Part shown: piece by piece, positions 32,886-45,548 of the stretch
Layout: the number at the start of each line of letters is the position of its first letter
Position numbering within the stretch: position 1 is the first letter of the stretch
Assembly (NCBI GenBank): GCA_008973525.1
Contig: WACJ01000127.1
Location: 496,001 to 560,000 of the forward strand
Length of the DNA: 64,000 nt
From: Stenopsyche tienmushanensis
Taxonomy: Eukaryota; Arthropoda; Insecta; Trichoptera; Stenopsychidae
Reading direction: 5' to 3'
Program-made: the position numbers and the translations under genes
Notes under the pieces: model-generated
The model's database searches: none
Told to the model about the DNA's origin: nothing
What the model saw: the letters and a program-made list of their open reading frames with translations, nothing else

Positions 32886-33708
32886 TAATCGGATCTTTTT
32901 TTATGCGTTTTTGAAGTTATGCGATTTTCAAAAATAATGGAACCTATCCATCATTTTTCTACAGAGCAAAAAGTTTTTTTATGCGGATGCGCATAAAAAA
33001 ATATAAAAGGCATCCATATTTAGAATACCCAAATGTAAAAATAGTGTTTCTTCCATCCAACACGACATGTTTAATTGAGCCACTAGATCAGGGCATCATT
33101 TCCACTTTTAAAAAGTAATTTATTAAGAAACTAGATAACGAGTCATTAATTGTACCTGATGTTTGAAAAAAGTTTTCAATTTTGGACTGTTTAAATAATG
33201 TTTCTAAAAATTTCGACATTGTCAGTTGAAATCGTTACTTTGACAAATCAAATTGGTAGAGAAGGCTTTGATACATTTTTTCAAAATGATTTCGATGAGT
33301 TGCTCCCTTGAATGATATTATTGGTTTGATGTTATATGGCAGCAAAGAAACAGAAAACGACATTGAAGTGAAAGAAACTCCTGCCTCGCTTACTGTAAAA
33401 ATTATACAAGAAACTAGTTAATCTATTTATTGTACATGACTCAAATTCTGAACGAGCTTTCAAATTCCAGCGCGAGCTTAAGAATTGCATGTCTCCATAC
33501 CACGAACTGCGTAAAAAAATATTGGTTAATCTTCGCAAAGTTTTTTTATGCGATTTATGCTACATTTCATCACATTGATTTGAAGTTATGCGGTTTTTAA
33601 AAATAACGGAACCTATCCCTCAGTTTTCTATGTAGTTCAAGTCTTTTTTTATGCGGATTTTTTATATGCGACTCCCCATGGAACGTATTTATCGCATAAA
33701 AACAAATC
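32886..33708 (+). mobile_element. pogo/Tigger-type element P1a (internally deleted)
   Basis: The left end reads GGATCTTTTTTTATGCG then GAAGTTATGCGATTTTCAAA; the right end is ATCGCATAAAAACAAATCC. Subterminal blocks (AATGGAACCTATCCATCATT, and its inverse with CTCAGTTTTCTATGTAG near 33630) are mirrored inside the ends. The element is 823 bases, about half of a full pogo, and retains only the 3' part of the transposase. A related copy lies inverted at 39249-40113. Confidence 0.75.
32999..33545 (+). pseudogene. pogo/Tigger transposase C-terminal part (P1a), broken
   Basis: Reads HPYLEYPNVKIVFLPSNTTC then LIEPLDQGIISTFKK, the block containing the last catalytic Asp of the pogo DDE domain (usually FLPPNTTSLxQPxDQGVI). 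After stops it continues SVEIVTLTNQIGREGFDTFF, FDELLP, and later NSERAFKFQRELKNCMSPYH. These match the C-terminal tail of P1b (39640-39882). The N-terminal CENP-B-type DNA-binding domain and the first two catalytic residues are deleted, and several stops interrupt what is left. Confidence 0.75.
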
Positions 33709-35159
33709 CAAAGATTATATTTGTTTATAATCTTCTCTGGTCAATCTAATATTTATTTTGAAGTGTTCTCACGGAAACCCACACTATTTAAAAAAATCCC
33801 AAAAATACGCACGAGCTTTTGCACTGATCTCATACAATACCAAGTTATAGTAAAATTGCCCAAGAAAATTGTGACAATAGAAACAATATACGGCGCCAAA
33901 GCAATATTACTGTTATGTTAATTTTGTACATCAATTGAATGTACCTGGCAGCAATATGCAGCGTTAGCATCATGCGCGCAGATGTCCGTACAGAATTATA
34001 TGACACAATTTCAGTTTGCATTATTAACGTTTGGATGCAATAATGAAAACATTATAATCGAATTTGCATCACATTTTATCAACAACAAAAAATTTGATCT
34101 TCGATATAAATTTATTACAAAATAATTCACATCAAAGCTGAAAAAATATAATTATTGTGATTATAATCGACAATTTTTCCTCCGTTGAGATAATTTCGTC
34201 CATTTCTTAATTAGACCCCATTGTTTTCGCTGCGTAAAAGGGGTTTGTAATTTCATTACGAAATCATATTACAAGCAGGATGTTTACCGAAGATATTTTC
34301 AGCGATGAATTTCCCGGGAAATTTTAATAGGGATGCTTTATATTATTGATTAAGTGGGAAATGATTTGCGCTGTAACGTCTCTTCCGCGTATAACATCTT
34401 AAACATTATTTTTGTATGCAGTAATCAAAATGCGATAAAAAGAATGTTCACAACCCAAGCAATAAAGCATTTATCAGTTATTCTTTCGTTTGGAGTTGTA
34501 TAACGCAATGAAATAAATATAGGTCTGAATATAAATAAATTCGGTCACAATAAGGTATCCAACATGTGGGGGATAGCCATCGGACATTATTGCTGACCAA
34601 AGATGTCCACGAGTATATTCACTGGCAACAATTCAATAACGCCGTCCAGCAAGGTAAACATCTCGTTGAAAGAATAGATTCGAAGAAAAAAATGTAAATA
34701 CGAGTCGAAATTGCATAATAAAGAATATATAGCGAATGTCTCATAGTATTCGCATTTATGAAGCGTCTCGTCGTAACGAATCAATGCACGGAGAATGAAT
34801 CAATACGGAGCAGTCCTTGTCTCCGACGTTAGCAATGAATCGAGAACGGTAATTAATCCTGGTGGATTCTTATGGCCAATATTTCCACCAAGGACGTCCG
34901 CCAATATCTTCGGAAATCGCGCAGAATTGCCGATTCTCAATGTGATAATATGCGTGAGTGAAAGGCGAATCTTACACAATCGTCAAATTGAGCGACGAAG
35001 GCGATATTAACCTTTTTTTTTCTTCCTCGGCGAACCGGTAAATGGGAATTCCTCAAATACAAAAATATGAGCTTATTAACACATTTTAGGCGGGGCGCTT
35101 AATACTAAGCCCTTTCGCAATGTAATGCAGGTAGCTCCCGGTTATTGCAATCCCGTCAA
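33709..35159. other. noncoding, no feature recognised
   Basis: No transposon end, repeat or coding motif was supported in this interval. Confidence 0.4.
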
Positions 35160-35535
35160 GTGCAGATTTGTTACGATTTCTCTTTTTTAATTTCGAAATT
35201 TTTGTTGCATTTATGCACAAAAATTCAGAAATTAAGCATAAGATGATATGCATTTTTGATGGAAACAATTTAATATTATGTAAGCGATCAGAAACATCCA
35301 ACGAAATGCGAAAGGAAAATAACCAGTCCTGTATGGAGAGTGTTTGGGAAAAGTTGTTTAAAGATAACGTTGACGATCATCATCAATTATAAAAAATATA
35401 TTAAGATTACATCAAAGATATAGGTCTTGTATCCATTTCAGGAGGCATTGAAGGTGTTGATGTAGATGATGTACTTCATTTAAATCACACAGCGAAACCT
35501 TAGCATTTGAAAAGCTGCAGGAATTGGACTAAAAT
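35160..35535 (+). pseudogene. pogo/Tigger-type transposase C-terminal relic
   Basis: Frame pieces in order: CKRSETSNEMRKENNQSCME then SVWEKLFKDNVDDHHQL, followed after stops by GGIEGVDVDDVLHL and, after a one-base shift, SHSETLAFEKLQELD and a stop. The pattern (F)EGVDxxDVxxLLxSHxExLxxExLxEL is the acidic C-terminal tail of Tigger/pogo transposases. DNA blocks such as TTTGATGGAAACAATTT and the tail are shared with 63236-63470, so these are two relics of one family, distinct from P1. Confidence 0.6.
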
Positions 35536-36550
35536 ACCATGCCTCAAGAAATTTATCTGATATCGTTCCCTAGCACGTTAAAGAATAACAACTAATAATA
35601 TATATATAGTTTAAAGTATTAAACATTTATTTTCTTTATGTCAATCGAGCGACTCACTTGTTAAGAGCTTATTCAAGATTTTATCTGAAAATATTTGGTA
35701 TTGAAAATAATTGCCGAATTTCGTCCGCTACAGCGACAAGTTCGCGCGCGTCAGCACCCTCCTAATATGTGTTAATAAAATGGTGTATTACTGTCTTTCT
35801 AAATATTTATTATCGTGGGGGAAATAGAAAGGGAAACAGTTTAAAAAGAAGTTCTGAAATATTTATTGCCTGGCGAGTGTTAATAGATTAAAAGAAAGTG
35901 CTTGAGAGGGCGAGTTTGATAAATGATATTGCGGAAAGATGACAATAAAAAGACGGATGAAGATTCGGTCCATATGATACTGTTTTTATTTATACAACGG
36001 AAATCAAGACATTCCGGTTAACCATGGCGGCAGCTTTTATTTCAACGTTGCCGAAAAGAAATGTTTTGTATCACATTTCAAGCCCTCGATGTTGCAGACA
36101 ATAGGACAAAACATTTTTTCGCTCGTACATTTTTGTGCGCACAAGAGAATCGTTTTTTTACACGGCGGCCACCCTTAAATTAATTTAAATCAAATGTGAC
36201 ATTGCTGACGTGGACGAGAGAGGCGCTGCGTCAACTGAATATCGGCGACAGCGCCCCAAATCCATTCCAGCCCCCATAACAAAACTCCGCACCGTCCGAT
36301 TTGAACGGTCATCTCGTTCCCGTCCGATAAAAAGCTGTACCAGGAATACAGTATGTATTGCGAGTTTCATCGAATTTAATATTACATCGAGATGCAGGAA
36401 TCGGAGCACCCATGCTAAAAATTTATGGACCATAAATGGAGATAAATGCGACGTCGGAATCATTCCAAATGCGCAGATGCAACATACGATAAGATAAATA
36501 ACATTTATTTTCCTGAGACCCTTAGATACGAAAACTCACATTTATATATA
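35536..36550. other. noncoding, no feature recognised
   Basis: Opposing open frames at 36185-36497 have no known motif. No repeats recognised. Confidence 0.4.
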
Positions 36551-37554
36551 TTAGGGAGACCGGAAAGTAATCAAAATAGCTGTATAATTTGCTAAACATT
36601 TATTATATTCAGTAAAAATTCAATGCCCTGCCATTTATAAAGGTGTCTTTATGAATTTCCATGTCATTAAAACGATCAGGGTCGTAACAAAGGCGTGGCA
36701 AAACAGGCGCCCGCCACGGGCGCAATTGGGTTTGGGGCGCAAAACGCAGAATACCGACCCGGTCGAGAGTTGCACATGACATGGATTTATTTTACTTTGC
36801 ATGAACTAACACTGATTCTTTTTTTCTTCGTTATACCTTAAACAAAGGCCCAAAAAATTTTAACAACCCACCTAATCAGTCTCCTTCGGACAATTTAGTT
36901 TCATAATGTGAGTTTTTAATCTTCTGTAGACATGTTAAGGCATGGCATCCGATCACGAGGTCCTCATTCGTCATATCAGCGGTCCAAAAAGCGGACCGAT
37001 CGGACATACAAATCTTGTGGCCATCCCGTCCTCTTTTAGGGCTTTTTGCGGCATATTATATGTTCTGTATGATCACGAAAGCAACGACCATCTATACTAT
37101 ACGTTAGGTCGGACATTTTTGAGACTATCTTTGTGTATTATTTTGAAACATACATTATAATAGTATTTAATATATTGCAATAGCATATGTTAACTTTAAA
37201 AATGTGGTTTCAATTGTTAGGCGAGGATCTGATTCCACAGAGGACGTCAACGCTTCCTGTTATATTTAAGTATTAAGCTTTATACCTTGTCCGTATTTGT
37301 AGATTTATTTTTATTGCTTAGTTTGCCTGGTTGAATAAAAACAGCATGCAATGACGCAAATGTTCTTCGTCGATTATTGGCCTTGGCATTGTTTGTAAAT
37401 AACGGTAAAAAATATTACAAAACAAAAATAATAAATTCGCGATTGTCACTATTACATTTTAATAAAAAATACGCGCTTCCTGAACCGCGTCTCTATACAA
37501 ATTAACTGTAAAAATATAATTTTTAAAATTTTGATTAATTTTCGGTCTCCCTAA
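36551..37554. mobile_element. 1,004-base element with mariner-like inverted ends
   Basis: The left end is TTAGGGAGACCGGAAAGTAA TCAAAATAG; the right end, read on the minus strand, is TTAGGGAGACCGAAAATTAA TCAAAATTT. TA follows or precedes each end, as expected for a mariner/Tc1 target. No transposase could be read inside, so it is either strongly decayed or a non-autonomous derivative. A hAT-like end seems to be nested at 36678. Confidence 0.65.
36678..36770 (+). repeat. hAT-like terminal fragment nested in the element at 36551
   Basis: CAGGGTCGTAACAAAGGCGT GGCAAAACAGGCGCCCGCCA followed by CGGGCGCAATTGGG resembles the CAGGGGCG...GGCGCCCGCC...GGGCGC ends of hAT families. Composition is much more GC-rich than the host element. 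The second end was not found. Confidence 0.4.
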
Positions 37555-39000
37555 TATGTTTTGTCAAGATATTTTTCCTAAAATAATTGGGCGATAAAAT
37601 TGCGCAATATGACCGAAATGCAAGCGCCACAATCAAAACACAGCCCCATCATCAAAAATTATAATGATGCCCGTTTATGTGTGTTTGCTTGGGCTGCTGC
37701 ACCGAAATTTTGCAAACAAATTTTCGCAAAATTTGAAAAGCTCCATCATTACGAAGGCCTGCCGGGAGTCGTTCGGGCCTAAAATATTTTCATAATTAAT
37801 AAGTCTAACGAGATTTGACCCTTGTACACGGCACCATCGTGTGCACAGCGCAAAATACATTATTGCATATGGAATATTTTTTTATATTTCGAGCTCCCCC
37901 GGTCGCAGTTCTGATACTCCGATTGCGCCATAAATTTATACAAGACATACGAAAAATTACGGCAACGAGAGGAAAAACTGGTTTAAGCACATTATGCGGA
38001 ATGAAAACGAGAGTAAAAAAAGCAAAGCAATGAAACGGCTCCTCCAAAAAGATGTTATATAAATTACATCTGCATATGCTTTGTGTAAATAACTGTATAT
38101 TCACGCAATAAGCCCCCGGCGCTCGCAGGGGGTTGCTCTGCCGTAAGCCCTTCTTAATGAAGCGACTGCAAATTCAATAGAGACGGTGTTGATAAATCAC
38201 GGACCGAGTATGAAATGCTAAATACTGCCTAAACATAAATCATTATATGATACTTAACTATTTATTTTAATCAAACCATGCCACAAGCAATTCATTGCGA
38301 GACCCACTTCAATGACCATAAACGAAGATAATTGAGCATCGAGTGTTCTATGAATGTTGATGAAGATCTGCGCGTGCATTCATAAAAAAGTTGATGCATT
38401 TGATTCATTTTGATGAATCGATTATGAAAATGAAATCTAAAAACGATATTTTAAACGCTCAACAAACTGGACGTTGAAAATTATACACGGATGCTGTACA
38501 TCAAGATGGAAAAAAAGGGAATAAACCGGTCTCAGTACTCCCCTTATAACCTCCTTATAGATCTTACGATTACAATATGACGACCCTTAAATTTTGCGAT
38601 GTTACGATGTATATTTTTTCAGCATTGTATTTCATATCGGAATCGAATATTAATTATATAAGGAATATTAATTATTTTAGTATGGGCGATTTAATAGCGC
38701 TGTTAATCTGACTAGATTCAATTCTTCAGATTGGCAGCGAAATCTTTCGTCCCTCTTCAGGGGACATTGCACCTGCAATTACCGACCGATCGCTTCTTGC
38801 GCGTGCTCCGTTGCCGGTTGGGTGGTGACGCACAGGAAGCGGGAGTCGGAAAGTCGGCGGTTGGCCTTGGCTGCGGGAAGACGTCCTTTCCGCAGTCAAA
38901 TCACTCTCTTTTGTTCCGAATAAAAAATTACATAGATAAGAATATTTTCGTTCGACGCCCGTCCAAAAAATTCATTCACTGTATTAATTGATTACTGTTG
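37555..39000. other. noncoding, with one GC-rich patch
   Basis: A GC-rich segment lies at about 38735-38890 with an 86-codon + frame (38731-38991) of no recognised domain. It could be a conserved regulatory block or an untranslated first exon, but nothing shows which. Confidence 0.35.
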
Positions 39001-39120
39001 TACATGCTGCATCACCGGCAACGAACGGTCGGCGCGTTCATGATGCATATATGGCATCATGCGGCCACCGATGATCGAGCCCGTGATGATGCAGCATATG
39101 CATCACTGCCCACGAAAGTG
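39001..39120 (+). repeat. foldback repeat F, copy 3 (most complete)
   Basis: Contains TACATGCTGCATCACCGGC, TTCATGATGCATATATGGCA TCATGCGG, GATCGAGCCCGTGATGATG and CAGCATATGCATCAC, ending CCCACGAAAGTG. It holds nested palindromes: CATGATGC...GCATCATG, and an outer pair TGCTGCATCA / TGATGCAGCA. Confidence 0.7.
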
Positions 39121-39248
39121 AAGATTCGTAACCGAGTACCAGCAGGCCCGTCGAAAGATCTCGTCTACTCTGGATTTATCAGGTAGACAAAGTTGGCCAT
39201 TCTTATAGAACCGTGTACCATTTATCATTTATGTATATTGTTCGCACG

Positions 39249-40113
39249 TGTTTACAAATGTTTTTGCACGATTTTTAAAAAACGCTTTTCGCATTTCTGC
39301 ATGAATTGTGTATATTTGGGTCTGTTTTTATGCGATAGATACGTTCCACAGAGAGCCGCACATAAAAAGATTTGAACTACGTAAAAAACTGAGGGATAGG
39401 TTCCAGTATTTTTAAAAACCGCATAACTTCAAATCAATGTGATCGAATGTACCAAAAATCACATAAAAAAACTTTGCGAAGATTAACCAATATTTTTTTG
39501 CAACTCTTAAGCTCTCATTGGGATTTGAAAGCTCGTTCGGAATTTGAGTCATGTACAATAAATAGATTTTCCAATTTATTGCAAAGTTGACCAGCTTCTT
39601 GTATAGTATTTACAGTAAGGGGGCAAGAGTTTCTTCCACTTAAATATCGTCTTCTGTTTCTTCGTGTAAAATCAAACCAATAATATCATCGTCATTCAAG
39701 GGAATATCATCAAGCAATTCATCGACATCATTTCGAGAAAAAGTATCAAAGCCTTCTTGGCTAAGCTGATTTGTCAAAGTAATGATTTCAGCTGACAATA
39801 TCAATATTTTTATTATTTCGCCACACATTCGAGTCAAACTACTTTCCAACAAGAATTTAAAGTGTGTGTGCACATGAAACATTATTTATACAATTTAAAA
39901 CTTTTTCCAAACTTCAGGTTCAATTAATGAATCATTCTCTAGTTTATCCAGTATATGTTGTTCTTAATATAATATAGATTTAAAAACAATAAATTTTAGA
40001 TTTTATTTATTCGCATAAAAAAGCTTTGCCCTCTATAGAAAAATGATGGATAGGTTCCATAATTTTTGAAAATCGCATAACTTCAAATTCGCATAAAAAC
40101 AGAACCCATATGT
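39249..40113 (-). mobile_element. pogo/Tigger-type element P1b (minus strand)
   Basis: The two ends are GGGTCTGTTTTTATGCGAT on the plus strand at 39256 and, on the minus strand from 40113, ATGGGTTCTGTTTTTATGCG AATTTGAAGTTATGCG. The body is the reverse complement of P1a over most of its length, with the same ACGTTCCACAGAG-like and GGGATAGGTTCCAGTA blocks. It is 865 bases and internally deleted. Confidence 0.75.
39600..39990 (-). pseudogene. pogo/Tigger transposase C-terminal part (P1b), broken
   Basis: The minus frame at 39640-39882 includes SAEIITLTNQLSQEGFDTFS then RNDVDELLDDIPLNDDDIIG and ends EETEDDI. The acidic DVDELLDD-type tail is characteristic of pogo/Tigger transposases and aligns with P1a at 33200-33320. 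A few residues upstream, NDSLIEPEVWKKF-like sequence is readable before a stop. The catalytic core is missing, so this is a relic. The frame is cleaner than in P1a, which suggests P1b decayed less. Confidence 0.7.
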
Positions 40114-42229
40114 ATATCATTTTACGCGGTAAATTTCAACGTCCGAGTATGTATACACACACGAAAGTGAGTAAAATCAAATTTGGATGATGTTATCTGA
40201 AGAAAAAAAGACTACGGAGACAAATTCCGGTTTGTCGATTGACGCCATATTATATAAAGTCATTCAACATTTATAATCGGTATTTATTAGCAAGAATTAG
40301 CGTGGGAGTATTGCGATTCATTTTTGGTCTTGGAACACTATTTTAGCAACAAAATTAATTTTAAGCTGTTACGTCCGAAACGTTATATTTTGCTTGATTT
40401 GGAAATATTACTTAAAAAATATAGATAGTCACAATGGATTATGAACGAACCTATGTTACAATATTCATAATGTTGAGATTTTTGTAATATGATATTGGTG
40501 TATCCACAATTTACGTACCCTTAGAGAATTCTCGATGTTACCCCTGAGAATAAAATACGCTTACTTCCGGTTATGAAACCTTACCACTTATAGTATCAGT
40601 CGACAAAATTAATCCTTAGAATTGTATTATAGCAGGATTTAAATTCTTCATTGTTTCCAAGGGTTGAATATTTTTTCTTCGATTTAAATATGTATGGAAT
40701 ATTTCAACGGGGTTTATGGATATCCGTAGATAGTAGACAATGCATTTATTCCATCGCACGTATGAATCGATTTTTCCAGCAGATCCTATAATCCACATGG
40801 GACTAGCCGAAAGCATCTGATGCTGTGGATGTGGCACATAAGAAAATAAAAAGAAAATAACATCTCAGAGAGCGTCTACTCTATGAAATTCCGACGACAA
40901 AGATTAGGATTCCTTGCACGATGCGTACACTTCCCAATTACATTATCAAATTCCCGAGACAAAAATTTGTTTTAAGGCAAGAAAATAAAAAGGCGGAGGG
41001 TGAATGCGCGCAGGGATGATGGAAGCATACTAAAATGCACCGCATTGCATTCTGTTCCAAATATACATTTCACTGTATGCAAGCCGTCCAAAAATAAGCG
41101 CAACGCCGTACACTACCAAATTAGAAGTTCAGGAACAGCCAAAAATAAAAACGTTATCCTGCGGGAATAATTTATGGACGATTCAAAAATGCGGTCCACA
41201 TATTATTTTTGCAATCCTAAACATAGTCTATGATATATTGAATCTGGTTCCGGTGCGAAATTTATGTCCTCCTAAATTAAACGTAGCCTAAATTATCGAT
41301 TCCAATCTCGCCGAACATAATAACAAATTATATAATGAACAATTTTGTCCCGGCCATAAAACGAATTGAGAGACAAATTACCTAGAGGTTCGGCCTGTAG
41401 GAATTCTAGGACAACAGAAGATGACAATTTATGGCAGAAAAAGAAGAATGTCGTACCCGCCCGAATATATTTCGGACGATCATATTTTTTTTTGTTCCAC
41501 TTTTGAAACAGCTTCTTGTCTCGCATGAGGACAATATCGTCCGTTGGCCAATTTATGCGAGTGCAATTCGTACGCTGAACTGCGGAACCATCATACAAAA
41601 AAAAACCACAAACAAAATAAATATAGCAGAAAACGTAGAAACGAGTGGGCGTATGAAAATAAACGGGAATAAATAAATACCCGCCGCGAAAAAAATCGGC
41701 AGAAACGCGTCAAATTAGAGCTTTGATTCGAGCGATTGCTTCAATTTCGCGCAATGGCAGCAAAAAATCGCATTATTTTCTACTGGCATAATTGATGGAC
41801 GCGTTGTATGAAGAGTGTCTCTAAACGTTGAATTAAACGGTGTTGCGTGTGCTGAATATTTAATTTCTAGTACGCGGATTATCTAATAATGGATGGTGCG
41901 GTGTGATCGTTCCACGAGCGTGACAGATATATGCAAATGATTGGCATTACGACTGATATGCATATGCGGTTTGGCAATTTACATCTGCAGTGCTCCCGTC
42001 CATCGTGTGTTGAAGGAGAATGGATGCCCATTGCGGTTGAAGATTTTATTAGGGCGCTGCATAAGTTCTGATCGCTAAATATATCGCCAAAATAAATTTG
42101 ACAAATAAATCTTGTAACATTTGCATGCTTATTCAAAGTATTCAGGCATCTTTTGTAAAGGCTATAAAAAGATACATATTTTCGATGGCGAAAAAAAGGT
42201 TTCTAAATTATATCGGCAGTTAGAAAAAT
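40114..42229. other. noncoding, no feature recognised
   Basis: A pair of opposing frames at 41293-41676 has no motif. No transposon ends or repeats recognised. Confidence 0.4.
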
Positions 42230-42436
42230 TGAAAATGAATGATGAGATAGCGTTTCCTGAAAAATGAAAAATTTTACCACCTGAGCTAATGCTAATGACT
42301 ATTTGACAGATGAAGATTCTGGCAATGAAGAAAGCTTTACTTTTAACTTTACAAGACGAACAACTCCAAGTCGGTGTAAATATTCTTACAAAAAAAGTGG
42401 TGATAAATTGTTTTTATTTTTAGATGTCATTATCTA
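42230..42436 (+). pseudogene. possible piggyBac-like N-terminal remnant
   Basis: One frame reads NANDYLTDEDSGNEESFTFN then FTRRTTPSRCKYSYKK and a stop at 42434. Upstream, LPP precedes it in a different frame. An LPP...ELTDEDSxxEE acidic block is common at the N-terminus of some piggyBac-derived proteins. It is short and broken, and no TTAA end was tied to it. Confidence 0.3.
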
Positions 42437-42489
42437 AATATTTGAAAAGATAAAGTATTATACATTATTAAATAAATTCAATAAGTCAT

Positions 42490-42570
42490 ATGATATACAC
42501 TCAAACTTCTTTTTGTGCGACTTTTTTTGTGGGATTTCGAAGTTATGCGGTTTTTTTATAGCAATTTTTT
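42490..42570 (+). repeat. P1-type pogo end, diverged left fragment
   Basis: TATACACTCAAACTTCTTTT TGTGCGACTTT, then TTCGAAGTTATGCGGTTTTT, parallels the P1 end (TACACTTGCGTCTGTTTTTA TGCGATTTTGAAGTTATGCGG at 45671 on the minus strand). The rest of the element is not recognisable. Confidence 0.4.
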
Positions 42571-42799
42571 TTATATTTTATAGAGTACGTATCGAGATAT
42601 TTTGTATAAAATAGGAAATAAATCAACAACACTAACCGATTTTTAAACTGGGGTCCAAGTCATTACCGGAGATCCGCGAAAATATAAAAAAAACATTTAT
42701 CTATATTGAAAAAGATATTTTCGTGAAATTATTTACGGACATTATAAGATCTTTTTTGACTAATATTTGAACAAGAAATGTTTGTTTGCTTGAAAAAAT

Positions 42800-42870
42800 G
42801 AAGTTTGGGTAATTTTTTGAGCAGTTTTCATTGGAAAACAGTGGGAAGCTTTTCAAGATGTTCGTTCTGA
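42800..42870 (+). repeat. dispersed repeat S, copy 9 (short)
   Basis: TGAGCAGTTTTCATTGGAAA ACAGTG and AGCTTTTCAAGATGTTCGTT match the AGTTTTCCTACGAAGACAGT / AACTTCTCAAGATGGACGTG region of copy 6. Confidence 0.4.
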
Positions 42871-45370
42871 GTCCAGTCACACTTTTCTTGCAAATTCACT
42901 TTGTCTATGCATAACATAAAGCAAACAATACATCAATAGTTTGCCTATTTTATTATATATTACACAAACATAGCTTAATATTTTAGCCAACAGTTTTCGC
43001 TAAAAAAAATGGAAATAAAGCGTTTTAGCTAGGTATATGTTATTTAGCCTGAGACCGATTCATGCAATACAACTATTTAGCACAATTTTTTTAATATATG
43101 TATATATATATTTTTGCTGAGTAGGAATTTCTGTGAAATTGCAATTGTGTATTGTGATATTATTTTAACTTTTTCTTGGTATAAGACATATTTTATATCT
43201 GACCTCGCGGTCGACATTATTACAGCGGTTGGAATTAAGATTAAGAAAAATAAAGCAAAAAAATATTTTTCATAGACAATCTTTCTTCGGTCTTTCCAAT
43301 TGATGCCTATCCAATTTCGTATCTAGCCTTGAGAAAGGGCTAAATAAACATATTCGAAATGTCAACCTCTTGACCTTTGACAGACCTCAAACGTTATTTA
43401 ATACTGGGACAAATCTTAATACTGTATGCGAGATTTATTTCAAAATTTGATATGGCTTAAATACGTTGAGGCTTTCGGTTATTTCATCGTGTAAATAAAA
43501 AAAATCATTGCAAATACAATTAAATAAAAATGTAAGCAACGAGCTTAGAAAATCTGACTGGTCTTTGATGAACTTATTCTACGTGCATTCGAAAAATATT
43601 TCGCATTGGTTGGGATCATTTTCTACACTTCAAAGAAAGCTCAATTGAAGAAAAGCGAATAAGAAACTCTACTCTGCCGATTCGAACCAAAAATAAAAGC
43701 GATTGAGAATGCGTCGTCTCCAAAATAACTTGGTGAGGACCATTCTGAGTCACACGACGTTGAAAGATCGCGCCTGTCGCTGGACACGCGACCACGAATT
43801 TCTGGATATGAATGGACCAATCAATAATACTAATGCAAGATGACGTTGATTCATTCTTCTGCATTTATAATGCCACACAATAAAGAACTCTCGATTGAAG
43901 TGGGTGTGAATGGAGGTCATTGTGTTCGCGAAAATTACAATATCTCCCATGATTTATGACGCGTTCTTCTATATGTATTTATATTTTGACAATGATCATG
44001 AAATGGTACATGATGATCATTCGAACAGCTGATTGTAAATATTTTTCTATGGGTTGTGACAGAATCAGAATTTAAATTATGAACGATGCAATCTATACTA
44101 TCCAGCGTAATCGGAAATGCTTGTAAGCATCACAAACTCATTATAAATAGAGCAATGTTTGCCAGTTGATTTGACAGCGAGCCAATAAATTTTGCAGAAG
44201 ACTATAACTTGAGTAAATATTAACACATGACTGATCTTCCTTTCAAGATATCAATCACAGTTTGTTTATCACGAAGACGCTCTTCTTCCCACAATCTCCT
44301 CCGGCGACAAACGACCCACATCCATATAATGCTGGAATAAATACAAAATTTGTCACTATATGTGATGATGTGTCAATTTGTCGCTAAAGTTGCACAATTG
44401 TAGGATTTACAGTGTACATTATAAACATCAACGATTTGTTTTCTAAGCAGTTGCACTCGGGAAGAGTTTAAAAATAGCATCTATTCTCTTTTTATTTTGA
44501 CGTCTGTCTCGCATAAAGAACGGAACAAAAGACCACAATCTTAAGTCTACCGATTCCGAATGATCCAGACGAAGATTGAAAGGGCATCAAACATAAAGAG
44601 AAAAATTCCGAATGCACAACAAAAAAATTCATCGACATTTTTTACGGATGAAATGCAAATCAACAGCATCATGGATGCAATCCGATTCTGCATAAAAATT
44701 TGAATTCGTTTGCATGTATTGCATAATTTATTGTCAGATCGCGCATTATTCCCAATGATAACGCACAGTGATCCCTGATTTTTTTTTTTGCAAAAATCAC
44801 ACGCTTAATTCAGCGCGCTTTTATGGAATTAACTCCTAAAATCCTATGGCGATAAAAAATAAGCACAATCTAGTCAATAGATGTGATCCACGTTGACATT
44901 TTATCGCCTTCTGTAGTTTTATTTATTAACTAAGTATACGTTTATTGCGACGAGCAATAGCAGAAAACATCACAAAAATATTCGCCATTATTAATAATTT
45001 CCACGTATTAGAGTTGGACAGATTGCAAATAGACTTTGCACTCAATTCTAACGATAAAGAAAAAAATTCTAGGAAAACAATAAAAAATATAGATATGAAG
45101 ACTACAGGCGATTAGTGCGGTTTTATAATGGCATAAGCGTTAATTATTTACAACATATTTAAAACGAGCAATGCATTGTCTGAAGGATGATGGCAGTACA
45201 ATGTATTTTATGATTATACATAATTGAATTTCAATTGTATATTTAACAATTGTCATAAAAACCTATTTATGTTGCTAAGCCAAAAATGGATGTATGTCTG
45301 TCTGTCGGTTCGCTATACAAAACCCACACGATATAGTCGACCAAGCAAATTTAACATTTTTACAATATAA
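42871..45370. other. noncoding, no feature recognised
   Basis: Only short palindromes were seen, for example AATGATCATG...CATGATGATCATT at about 43991-44021. No coding or transposon motif supported. Confidence 0.4.
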
Positions 45371-45548
45371 TCGGGTCTCGTATAATACGGTTTTATACAA
45401 CACTGTTTTATTTCGTTGTATATGTTTTACAACGTTGTTTGAAGAAAAAACATGCCCTTATCTAGTGGCTGAATTAAACATGTCGTGTTGGGTGGAAGAA
45501 ACACTAGTTTTACATTTGGATGTTCTAAAATTCTAAATCAAGATGACT

